Source: Hygrophila difformis
Taxonomy: Eukaryota; Streptophyta; Magnoliopsida; Lamiales; Acanthaceae
DNA length: 64,000 nucleotides
NCBI GenBank assembly: GCA_030278955.1
Contig: JAOANR010000011.1
Location: forward strand, 48,843,417 to 48,907,416
Direction: 5' to 3'
Shown here: in pieces, positions 45,198 to 56,282 of the stretch
Position numbering within the stretch: position 1 is the stretch's first letter
Layout of the letters: each line of letters begins with the position of its first letter
Notes under the pieces: generated by a model
Seen by the model: the letters and a program-made list of their open reading frames with translations, nothing else
Database searches by the model: none
What the model was told of the DNA's origin: nothing
Made by a program: the position numbers and the translations under genes

Positions 45198-46080
45198 TGT
45201 TGGGAACCAGTTTTAGGAATATATGTTCACAACCACCGATGTCTGGACACTATCATGGACATCCGGCCAAATTTTATCCATACAAACTATTTTTGGAAAG
45301 ATAGCTATCAGATCTACATGGGATATCTTCAAACGGCTAGCTGAGGTTTCCTACGGATTAAGACACAAATTATGGAAAGTCAATCACCTATTCTAGGAAA
45401 CACCACAATAAGAAAAGGTCCTATGCATGGAAATTATTCACCTTCTTTAGGATATTATTGCACTTCTTAAGGATTAGGATGATTGCATACGAGACACTTC
45501 GAGCAATTCATTTTTCCTAGCCTATCTTCATCAAGCAAAAGACAATCGAAGAAAAGATAATTCTTAACCTGTGTTAAAGCCTCAATCCAACAGTTAAGAA
45601 TTCATTCGGTTCACTTTGTATATTGGTGATCTAATCACTTATGCAAATCACGAATTCATTCGGTTCATTTTGTATATTGGTGATCTAATCACTTATGCAA
45701 ATCACGCCTTGAGTAAACTTGGATCAAAACAAGCAGTTTATGTGCTTGTTGATTGGAGGTAAAAAAATCCAATCAAGGGGATAATTCAATGCATCGTCAA
45801 CCCGCACTTAAATCAATATATTTTGAAGAGGAGAGTCTGCGGACAGGTTTCGTCCAAGAGTAAACTTGATGGAGGAGCCTTCAAGGATTTGGAGTAAGAT
45901 CGGGGAGGATCTTCACCAAAACTGGGGATAATTTTCTTTGGCACAAATCATCTGCTTGAAGATTGGAGTCAGCAAATTCCAATTTATTTGTGTTTGGGTT
46001 GAGGACCCTGTTTAAACATATATTGGAGATTCCTGTACTAATATCCCCTAGACGTAAGATGCAGCTGAATTGGGTCAACA
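45198..46080. other. Possible solo LTR with an internal 54-bp tandem duplication
   Basis: It begins TGTTGGGAACC and ends GGGTCAACA, which suits LTR ends, but no 5-bp target duplication is seen, so the call is weak. Inside, 'gaattcattcggttca(c/t)' to 'atgcaaatcac' is duplicated in tandem (45598-45705, period 54). Confidence 0.3.
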
Positions 46081-46182
46081 AATTCCTGTATTTGTTATCT
46101 TTGCGTTGAATGTCACATATTCAGCACCATATCCAAACCCGCACATATATAATTCATATTCTAATTTCAAGTTTGACACTTA

Positions 46183-46421
46183 GGCCACGTTCTCTATGCG
46201 TTATTTTTATGACTTATTACTTATTTTTATTAAAATCATATCAGACCAGATCAGACTAGACAAATCATTATAATAAAATTATATAAGATAAAATAATATC
46301 AGACCAATTCAGACCAAATCAAATCAGAATTCAGACCAAACCAGACAAATTCGGATCAGATTAGATCAGATCTTATAAAATTCATATCAGAACAACTTAT
46401 CTAAAGCCTAGAGACAATGCC
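46183..46421. mobile_element. MITE, PIF/Harbinger-like
   Basis: Flanked by TTA on both sides (46180-46182 and 46422-46424). Inverted ends are GGCCACGTTCTCTA and TAGAGACAATGCC. The interior is full of 'cagaccagatcag' phrases, inverted relative to 62206-63064, a related copy. It has no ORF. Confidence 0.7.
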
Positions 46422-46807
46422 TTAATTATGTAAGTATAGCTCCATTGAAGATTTTAATATCATTAAGGCATTTTAGGCAATTGTGATTTTTAATGACCAA
46501 TGGTAGTCGTTATGAGTTTAAATGAGGTAAATAGTGCGGAACATTTATTTCAACAAGTACACAACATAATTCAAATTTTTTGGGAGTTTTGAGACTGATT
46601 TTTTTTTTAAAAAAAAAAATTCAATTTTGAATTCGACATTTTCAATTTATTTGAATTTTAAATTGATTTCAACATTTTTTGAATTCATCTTAATTCAAGA
46701 TTCTGCAAAACCATGGCATTTAATGAATCTTTATATATTTAATTTAATATTATAATTATAAATATAATATTAGAACCGATATTGTTATTGTTGGGTTCAA
46801 GTGCAGG

Positions 46808-47558
46808 TAGGAATGGCAATGGGCCGGTTTCGGGACGGGGAGTAATATCCCCATCCCCATTCCCAATAACATCTTTAATCCTCAAAACCGGTCCAATCCC
46901 CGTCGGGGATTTTATCGGGGATCCCCATCGGGTATTATAATTTCCCCGATCCCCATTGGGGACCCATTGAGGATTCATTTTACAAACTCATTTTTTAAAA
47001 TTTTAATATTAAAACACATAAAAATTGTTTAGTAATAAATTATAATCCACATCAAAAGTTCATAATTGTTTCCAATGTATAATTAACCTATCAAACTAAA
47101 TTTTGAATTTGAAATACTTAATTTCACATAATAAAGTTCGATAATTCATGCAATATAATAATAAAAAAATAAATCCACAACATTTACTTTCATGTTTTCC
47201 TTAAGAAAATAAAAAATAAAGCAAATTATAAATACATAATTTGATTTATTACCAATGTAGGTTATATTAGAATTTAAGTTTTTATTTTTTATTTTTTAAG
47301 TAATGGACTAATCAATAAAATATAATATACAAAAATATTAAAATAATATATATAATTTATAAAATATAAAATATATAAAATATATCGGGGATGGGCCGGG
47401 GCGGGGACTACTTCCCCCATCCCCGTCCCCATCCCCGAAAAAATCCCCGAGAAAATCCCCGATCCCCGGCCCATCCCCAATAATCCTCTCCCCAAAACCG
47501 TACCGAAAATTCGGTTTTCGGTTTTCACCATCGGGTACGGTTTTTTTTGCCATCCCTA
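46808..47558. mobile_element. hAT-type MITE inserted at the edge of a larger hAT element
   Basis: Ends are TAGGAATGGCAAT and TTGCCATCCCTA. The 8-bp target duplication agtg(c/t)agg (46800-46807 and 47559-47566) spans the left junction of the adjacent hAT transposon. The interior has inverted 'cggggatggg' and 'cccgatcccc' blocks near both ends and AT-rich sequence between. The open frames here reflect these GC-rich repeats. Confidence 0.78.
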
Positions 47559-47562
47559 AGTG

Positions 47563-50500
47563 TAGGGATGGCAATCGGATCCGGAAAATCCGAGAACCGA
47601 CCCGGACCCAGCCCATTTAGCTCGGTTCAGGTCCTGCTATTCGGGTCTGGTTCGGGTCCAAGCATCAAGTTTTCGGGTTGGGTCAGTTCTTGAGTCTAGG
47701 GGTAGACCCAACCTTATCTGAACCGACCCGATTATTCTTTTATCTGTGTAAACATTAACCTCATACATTTCATTCATTTTTATTTTTGAAACAGAATAGC
47801 AGCTGTGCGCTAGCCTTCTCATTCTCGCGGTCTCACCAATCACCACATTTCCAGACGCTCTTCCGGCTTTCCCCTTCTATTTCCGGCGCCGCCTCACCAC
47901 CACCAACCCACCACTCCGGCGTCGCCTCCTTGTTCCTCAGCCCATTGCACAAACTTTTTCTGTCTGTTGGAGTCGAAGTCTCGATGAGTTCCCCATCCTC
48001 TGCCCGTTTCCGCGGCAGCCGCACCTACCCATGACTTTCCTCTGCCCGTCGCCGACCGTCTCCGCTTGTTCGCCTCTCGCCGTTCTCAGTGCTCGTCGAC
48101 AGTGAGTTTTTGTTCTCAGTGCCCGTTGTTCCTCATCTCTATGTATTAGTTTGCTTTCCTTTTGTTGTGTGTGTGTGTGTATTTGGGCTTCTGTTGCTTT
48201 GGGCTGTTGATTTGTGCTTCTGTAATTGTGCTTCTATTGTTCTTCATTCCAGTGCCCGCTGTTGATTTGCGCCTACTTGTTGATTTGTGTTGTTCGATTT
48301 ATCTTTTCGATTAGTGCTCTATTGTGAATTGTATACTGGTATAATGTATATTGTCGAGTGTTTCACATTGGAAATTAATAAATTGAATTTATCAGCAATT
48401 AGATTAATGCATTGTTAGATTATTGTTAGATTATTTGCCTGTATAATGTATTAGTGCATTGTTTGTGGGTATTTAAAATGAAGTGTTAGATTATCATATT
48501 GTTGTTTTGAAATTGGTTCGAGTTTATGTTCTTATAGTAGTTTCTTTGAATTATTTATAGATGGAATCCGAAGGAGAGAACAATGCTCTTTCTGTCCCTT
48601 CAGTCAAGATTATTCATGGAAGCATGAATGTGGACACGACTATGAATTCTGAAGAAAACATTGAAGATGATAACTCCAAGGACAGCAAGAGGAAAAGGAC
48701 TTCTAAATGGTGGGATTTTTACAAATTATTGAATGTGAATGGAATTGAGGTTGCCGATTGCATTTATTGCAAAGCACACCTAAAGGCACCGGGCACTTTT
48801 GGGACATCAAATTTGAAGAAGCATTATGAACAAGTTTGTAAAAAGCGCCCAAGCAAAACAGACATTCGAAAAAGTTTGCTAATAGGCAATACGGAACCTA
48901 GTGGTTCTCAAACTTTGGAAGTTGGTATCTTTAATCAAGATGATTCAAGACATGAGCTTGCATCGATGATCATGCTACATGATTATCCATTTTCTATGGT
49001 TGACCATAATGGCTTTCGAAGGTTTGTCACTACACTCCAGCCATGTTTTAACATGATCACCAGAAATACTTTGAAAAGTGATATCTTCAAGATCTATGAG
49101 GCACAGAAAGCCAAATGTTACGAAACATTGGACAATCTTAATTGTCGAATTGCCATAACAACTGACATGTGGACATCGAGCAACAATAAAAAAAAAAGGA
49201 TTCATGGCAATTACAAGGCATTTTATTGATGATTCTTGGTTATTGAATAGCATTATCTTGAGGTATACATTCTAAGAATTATTTATAAAATATTTTAATT
49301 TTATACTATGTGTTTATTGAAATACTTTAATAAAATTTACCCATTTTTTTTGTAGGTTTATGTATTGCCTACTCATCATACTGCTGAAGCATTATCCAAT
49401 GTGTTTGTTGAATCATTGATGGATTTGGAATATTGATAGAAAATTATCAATAATTACTGTTGATAATTGCACTACCAATGATTCCATGATCAATCATACT
49501 TTAAGAAGGTTTTCTTCGAGAGATATTCTATTGGATGGAAAGGTACTTCATATGCGTTGCTCTGCCCATATGTTAAATTTGATTGTTAGAGAAGGATTGG
49601 ATATCATTGGTAATGTCATAGACAATGTGCGTGATAGTATTCTTTTTTGGACTGTCTCACCTGCTAGAATTGAAAAAATTGAAGAAACTGCTCTTCAATT
49701 GCATGTTGATTGCACTAGGAAGTTGGTTTTGGATTGTAAAACTCGGTGGAACTTTACTTATTTGATGTAGGAGACGGCCATAGTGTATAGAAGAGTTCAC
49801 GAGGCTTAAGTGTCGAGAAAAAACTTATAGTTTTGAAATAACTGATAAGAATTGGGATGATGCAATTGAAATATGTGACAAGTTGAAAATCTTTTATCTA
49901 GTGATTGAGAAGTTTTCTGGAACCCTTTACCCTACGTCTAATTTTTATTTTGCAAATGTTTGTGAGATTAAAACAAAGTTAGATGCATGGATATCTAGTC
50001 CTAGTGAGATTGTCCAAAAGATGGCTTCAAAGATGATGAGAAAATATGATAAATTTTAGACTGAATGTCACATTATGTTCGGGGTGGCTATTGTTTTAGA
50101 TCCAAGGTGCAAGTTGAAATCAGTAGAGTTTTACTTCAATCTCATTTATGGTGATAGAGCTGCTGGAAAATTTGAACAAGTTCGAAAAAAATTGTCAGGA
50201 GTTGTTAAATGACTACGAGTCTAGGTTTATGTTGGATGATAATTCACTTGCTAGTATTGGTTCTTTGGATATTGGAGGTACATCTCAAAGCAAGTCTGCA
50301 ACTGAGGAGGCATATGATCTTGATCCTCTAAATAAATTTGATAAGTTTATATCAAGCAGCTCTTCTGGACTATCTACAATGTCAGAGCTTGATATATATT
50401 TATAGAAAAATATTTTGCCAAGAACAACAAATTTTGATATATTGGGTTGGTGGAAAACTAATGGAGTTAAATATCATATTCTGCAAAAAATGGCAAAAGA

Positions 50501-51535
50501 TATATTGGCAATTCCTGTGTCAGTTGCATTTGAGGCAACTTTCAGCAATAGTGGAAGAATTATTAGCCCTCACCGTACTAGGCTTAATCCTTCCACTTTT
50601 GAGGCACTAATTTGTGGTCAGCGTTGGTTGTGGAATGAAATAAATGGTAAGTTATTTGTATTTTATTTTTAAATATTTATTTATAATATTTAAGACTTTG
50701 TTCATTGTTATGATGTTTTTATTTTTTCTATTCACTCCATAGATGGTGAGTCAAGTGACTTGAAGGGATGTCATACCATTGTTGATGAAGAAGAAGATGA
50801 ATAAAGATTCAGCAATGTAGCAAATAATAACTATTGATATTAATCATCTATTGGAGTTAATTTAAATTATTTTTATATTTAAAATAGGTGTATTATAGTG
50901 TTATATAAGAATTTATTGATATTTAAGTATTTAAATTCTTGTCTCAGTTGGAGAAATGGATGGCTGAAGAAATGTCAAGTACACAAAATTGTTGCAAACC
51001 TTGGAGAAAATCTATTTTGCTAGTCTCTATTCGCATGTTTAGGACTTTTGGTTGTAATTTTTTAAATGAAGTATTGTTACTTTGTTGCTATGCTCTATCA
51101 TATTTGCATGTTGGATTTGCTCATTTGAGTTGCATGTATTGTTGTTATGTTCTTGCCAATGGATTTGCATTCGCTGCTGCCTTCTTGCTCTTTTTTTAAT
51201 TTGGATGAATATATTTTGCTGTCTGTGGTCTTATTTTTTTTTAAGGAATATGTTGATGTGTTGTTGTTATGTCTGCTCTTTTTTTAGCTGTTAGAAGTGC
51301 ATGTCTAGTAAAAAAAATTTCTTCTTCAGCTCTTTCAGATCTGGACGGGTCGGGTAGAAAAGCCTGCACCTAAATCTTTCGAGTCCACGGGTCCACGAGT
51401 CTGGGTCCGAGTCCTGGCGGGTCGGTTCTGTTCGGTTCCAAGATAAATTACATCGGGTTGAGTCAGTTCTTGGGTCCAGAATTCTCCTCGGTTCGGGTCT
51501 TGGGTTCGACTGGACCCGACCCATTGCCATCCCTA
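47563..51535 (+). mobile_element. hAT-family DNA transposon, inactive
   Basis: Inverted ends TAGGGATGGCAAT and ATTGCCATCCCTA. Target copies ttcaagtg (46796-46803, now separated by the MITE) and atcaagtg (51536-51543) match at 7 of 8 bases. Subterminal regions on both sides are dense in 'gggtc', 'gacccg' and 'cggttc' motifs, as usual for transposase-binding regions of hAT elements. It encodes one decayed transposase. Confidence 0.85.
48561..50803 (+). pseudogene. hAT transposase pseudogene (BED finger, RNase H-like fold, C-terminal dimer domain)
   Basis: It begins MESEGENNALSV and contains a BED zinc finger ('WWDFYKLLNVNGIEVADCIYC...SNLKKHYEQVC'), a central part with 'ITTDMWTS' and 'CSAHMLNLIVREGL', and a C-terminal hAT dimerisation segment ('ILQKMAKDILAIPVSVAFEATFS...FEALICGQRWL'). 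A frameshift lies in the A run at about 49189-49198. A probable intron occupies about 49262-49355. Stops occur near 49770 and again between 49800 and 50150. A last small exon near 50743-50803 ends in an acidic 'DEEEDE'. The BED-finger and RNase H-like pieces together identify a ricesleeper/Ac-type transposase. It cannot make a functional enzyme. Confidence 0.85.
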
Positions 51536-51543
51536 ATCAAGTG

Positions 51544-54500
51544 ACGAGATAAACTCTAATTCCTATTTGTCCTGTAAACTCGTTGAAACCAATTACGTAA
51601 ACACCCATTATTCAGTTTAAGATAAAATGCAACGGAAGACTTAAAAATTGGCATGTTGACCCGATGAGGTATGTATGTTGGGTGTTAATGAGGTATGTAT
51701 TGAGTATTTAATGGTCTTTTGGCTATATAAAAGCACTCAACACATACAAAATAATCATTCCACACTTCGGCCCATGCTAATTTAGCTCTTAAACCAAATC
51801 ATATATGTGCATGCAACCTTTCTCACCAAAATGGGCCTTGCATATTTGAATTATATAATTTGAAATATAATGGGCTAGACATACATAGCTTATTTCTCCC
51901 GCAAAAGACAAACATGTTTAGTTATAATATATTGAGTCGCTGTACAATATGTTGTTGATGTTGAGAACCATATTTTTAACTTCATATTGTTGAGAACCAT
52001 CTTCGTTGTCATTGTTGAGTCACTCTACAATATGTTGTTGATGTTGTATGAAAATTAGAGTGCTTCATATTGTAAGAGATATTCTCTTTTTAGGCCAAAC
52101 ATGAATTAGTGTAGGCATGAATATGAAATTTAGAGACTATATCGCGTACGGGTTAGAGAAGCTCATTTTAACCATATTTTTAACTTCATATTGTTGAGAA
52201 CCATCTTCGTCGTCATTTTTGAGTCACTCTACAATATGTTGTTGATGTTGTATGAAAATTAGAGTGCTTCATATTGTAAGAGATGTTCTCTTTTTAGCCC
52301 AAACATGAATTAGCGTAGGCATGAATATGAAATTTGGAGACTATATAGAGTTCGGACTAGAGAAGCTCATTTTAACCTTACCCGAATGTTTCTTAGATCC
52401 CGCACTGGCAACTACAGGCCTGGTGCATTACGATTACTTCTAGGACATTATTCAACAGCCGAATAGGTAAGGGTCTGGGTCCTGGGGCAGTCATCAGGCA
52501 ACTTTGCAGTATATTCTTCAATGAATCGGGATATTGGTTTATCTGCCTCTCCGGCCGGCCAAAATCCTGGATGTCCAAATTGTTCATATCCTCTAAAACC
52601 GACAGTTAACGACCGGTTGTTTTAAAATTAAGATACTTTTTTATTTTTTTATTTCCAATACTTTCCAATTTTTATTTTCTTTCAAGCTTCAAATTTGTCT
52701 GAACATATTTTCACCGAAAATTTATGTGATTTTTATTAGATTTATTTAATTTTTTAGAATTAAAAATAAAATATCACTCTAATAACCTAGTTTCATATTG
52801 AAAAATGACTTTTTCTTGTTTTTAATTTTTCTCAAAATTTATGTTTTCAATTCTTTCCAGAAAAAAAAAGAAAAAAGTTTATCGATTCACGGTTGAACCG
52901 ACCAAACCGGTCCGGCTAAAGTCGGATCGGAACTGCCGGTTAACCAAAACTTACAGTGATGCCCGATTTATGGTTACAGTCTTGTTCGAATCGAAACCGG
53001 CTATTGTTGAACCGTCTAGTGGAGTTTATCATTCAACAACAGCCGGTTTTAGTTCGAACAGACTGTAGCCGTGAATCGGCCATTACGGCCGGCCAAAAAA
53101 CCAAACCCTGTTTACTCTTCAGCTCCCACTACCACTGTTTATAAGCTTCAACTGATCAGCGCCTTCCACTACCACTGTACGGATGGCTCCAGCAGCAGCA
53201 GCAACCATCCCGTTGGGCATCTCCAATTGTCTTTACCTTGGGCATCCATCATATATATCGTTGGGCATCTTCACCTCCATGTTTACTATTCACGTCTCTC
53301 GATTAGCACAGTATGAGCTCTACATTAATCTTGTATATCGTTGGGCATCTTCACCTCCATGTTTATCATATATATCGTTGGGTTTCTAAGAATATCTGCT
53401 AGTTGTTCTTAATCTTGAAGAAATACTTAAGGCCTGATGATTCTTCATAACATAAAACAAGAATGTGTTACAGTAGTAGTATTTCTGTATTTCTCAGTTT
53501 GAATTTCAAGTAGTCGAAATAGCTCGTATATACCTTATGATGGGGTGACCTTTCATTTTGAGGAGTTGAAGATGTTGTGTGTATAAATGTTGTTAATTCT
53601 TTTTGTTTTTGTTAATTCTTTGTTATGTTGCCATTAACAATGTAGCAAACGGGCTGCGTGTTGACTCCTGGAAAGTGTAGAGCAACTTGGTGATCTCTAT
53701 TTCATCAAAATTGTTACAGGTTATATTTCTGACCTCTAATTCCCCTATTTTCTTTACTTCTGCATGGATGGTGATCTTGGTTGCTGATCAACCCCAAAAG
53801 CATTTCATCTTCTTTTCTAGCAGGCAATATGGTGATGAACGGACTGTTCTTGTTGAGATTCATCTTCGGTATCATCGGTGAGTTACTTCTGCACTATATA
53901 TATGTTCGATAGTTTGTTGGTTGTTCTACTTTACTGTTTTTCTATTTAAATTTATTGTTCCTATGTAGATTACCTTAGTCATATAAAGTATGTGTGTTGA
54001 ATTAATTCATGTAATCATGCATGTGTGATGCCATTCCAATGACTACTATTGGGAAAGTTGGTCATAGTTAAAGTTGGCATTGAACCTAGCTAAACTAAAG
54101 GAAAGCTTTAAACTAGCTAAACATGGCATTGAATTTTGGAATTGTACATACCCTGTCTATATGAAATTTCCTGAAATTGATTACTATAATTAGTTGGTTT
54201 TGTTCTGCTGTTGTTGTATACAGTATACCATATTCCACTACTAAACAAAATTGTTAAATGAATGGATTACTCAAAATCTGATTACCTTTCCAGTATAATA
54301 CAAATGTATATATGCCATTAGCCTTAAACATTGAATTATGATCACCATCCTATGCCTTCTAATACTCTTGATGATTATTTGGACTCACTATACCACATAT
54401 CAACAAAAGAGATCGATAAGAAGAAGTGGAAGACAAAGATTAGCTAGGTACTTAATTAAATGTTACAGAACAATTATGTCAATGCAGTGGGGAAAGATCC

Positions 54501-54839
54501 TCTTGATCTTACATGATTTTATCACTCCAAAACCAATAACCTATAGTATAAGAAGACAACAAATTATATATATATATATATTGCGGGTTGCAGTTTCGTT
54601 TGGTCAATTTTTTCTCCAAACAAAACCTAAACCGTAAACCACAGTTTTGTAAAAAAAAACAAAAAAACAAAACAAATAAACAAACCATAAATTTTAAACC
54701 GCAAACCAAACCAAAACGTCAAAATACGGTTTGGTTTACCAAAACGTCAAAATACGGTTTGGTTTGCGGTTTGGTCTGGGCTAGACCTAACTCTGAACAT
54801 CCCTGGCTGCTCACATTAGGCAGGGGGTTCATCAGTAGG
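51544..54839. other. Intergenic region with tandem and fold-back repeats
   Basis: Contents: a two-copy tandem repeat, period 204 bp, at 51967-52376; an imperfect 200-bp fold-back at 52883-53078 with arms cgattcacgg / ccgtgaatcg; a minisatellite built on 'tcgttgggcatcttcacctc' at about 53205-53390; and a MITE-like, 'ggtttggtttgcggttt'-rich stretch at 54545-54805 ending 'gaacatccct', typical of small hAT elements. 53640-53880 looks mildly gene-like, but no domain was recognised. Confidence 0.5.
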
Positions 54840-55725
54840 ATTTGATTGCAGGTATGGTTGTATTCCTCATACAATCATATGAGGAAATGCAGTAGGAGTT
54901 CATTGTCATCTGCCATCACTAATAGCTCTAGTAGTTCACAATTGTTGGTGGGAAAAGGATTGAGAGCTTAGAAGTCACTCTTGAGCATCTTCACTTCACT
55001 GTAGTAGCCTGTACCCGATCGATTGCCTTGAGATAGATTAGTTATTTTTCTCTTTAGCATAAGGATTTGAGGTCTTCTAATGTAATCGTATCAATCCTCC
55101 AACTCCAAGTGATCGAGATGATGAAGTGTGGACGAATTGGCGAGCTAACTCAGTTGAGATCGAGTTTCGCGGCTAGGACAGAACCAATCCATCAACACAT
55201 TTCCACATTGTAATCAACAATGTTGTCTCTATATTGATCTTCCATGCCGTCCAAGTCGATCCATCCCAAAAAGCAGTAGAGAGTTGGAGACGAAGTTGAT
55301 TGGCTGAGGTTAGTATCAATTCTTCATAGATCTCCTATAGAGAGGTGTTAGCTGAGTTAGAAGTCGAGATATGCTCTATAGATCGATTTAAAAGATGCGA
55401 TAGGGTTTGAGGTAGATCGAGTTAAGGGATATATCAAAAATTCAGTTTCCATAAGCGAACCGCTCTGATACAATGTTGAAGGTTGTGAATGCGGTGAAAA
55501 ATAAGATGGAGACGAAATAGAATTGGGGATGTTGCATACCACAATTGTTTGAATATATATTTATAGTACAAGGAAAGTGTAAACACGCTTCTCATAAAAC
55601 GTAATATGCTAAAGAGAGTTAAAGATAAAAATAACCCTAAAGACCAAAACACTGCAGATGAACTTAGCCACCATCTTTTGATCTCTTCAAGCTTCATGCG
55701 CTGCACTATTGCAGCACTTCCAACA
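54840..55725 (-). mobile_element. Truncated LTR retroelement; one LTR at 55474-55725
   Basis: The 252-bp LTR starts TGTTGGAAG and ends CTTCAACA when read on the minus strand. Directly inside it is TTGTATCAGAGCGG (plus 55460-55473), a primer site of the initiator-Met type with one change. Sequence further left is taken as the interior, with no recognisable gene. The partner LTR was not found, so the element is incomplete. It cuts into the homeobox gene at its right side. Confidence 0.6.
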
Positions 55726-56184
55726 TGTTGCAGGCCAAGCTCCTTTGCCAGCCGAGTTGTGTGCTCCGATCCTGATTTATTTTCAATCTCAAAGCTTTTC
55801 TCAAGCATGTGCACCTTTAATATACAAGGGAAAAAAAATGAAATTCATAGTTGATTTCGATTGATTATGGAAATTAAATGAAATTCGTAAAGTTGAAGGA
55901 CTTGTTTCGGAGAGAGACGACGCTTCTTCTCCCGTAATTGCTCATCGTATAGGTCCTCCGTAACATTGAAAAAAAGTTGTCGTTTTGTGGACGTTTCCAC
56001 CACGTTCATCCTTGATTTTTCTCTTAATACATCTCAAAGTAATCTGCAATAATCAATCGCAATTCGCTGGAAAACTAAGAGAAATTAGATTAATCGAATT
56101 GGAAACTGCAGCTACCGCTTTCCAGAAACACGAATTTGTTGTGGCAAGAGCTGTTGAAAAAAATCCGGCTGGATTCCATTTCAT
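55726..56184 (-). pseudogene. ATHB-1-like: HD-Zip class I homeobox gene fragment (ATHB-1/HAT5-like)
   Basis: HD-Zip I proteins are plant transcription factors with a homeodomain followed by a leucine zipper. Here the minus strand shows a possible first exon from ATG at 56184 ('MKWNPAGFFSTAL'). A second exon, 55902 to at least 56009, contains 'MNVVETSTKRQLFF', 'TEDLYDEQL' and 'REKKRRLSPKQ'. A third exon, 55726-55814, contains 'VHMLEKSFEIENK' and 'RLAKELGLQ'. An 87-bp intron (55815-55901) splits the homeodomain. The order matches ATHB-1-type proteins up to the end of homeodomain helix 2. The retroelement then cuts in, so the recognition helix ('WFQNRR' in the family) and the zipper are absent. 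The 'SGSEHTT' segment where relatives have 'LEPERK' shows decay. It is a relic, not a working factor. Confidence 0.7.
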
Positions 56185-56282
56185 TTCCCAGATCTCCAGC
56201 GAAAGATCGATCAATCAGTCAATCAATCAATTCAACACCCAAAAACACAAGCACGTACGTATATACATGCGGCAGGTGCAGG

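Noticed and set aside
45198..46080. Solo LTR
   Set aside because: TG...CA-like ends exist, but the flanking five bases differ (ataat versus aattc), so I list it only as a weak possibility.
47786..48034. Ser/Pro-rich open frame upstream of the hAT transposase
   Set aside because: It lies in the 5' leader of the transposon, has no known domain and is probably untranslated.
53640..53880. A coding exon near 53700-53880
   Set aside because: It is open in one frame, but no conserved motif, partner exon or codon bias supports a gene.
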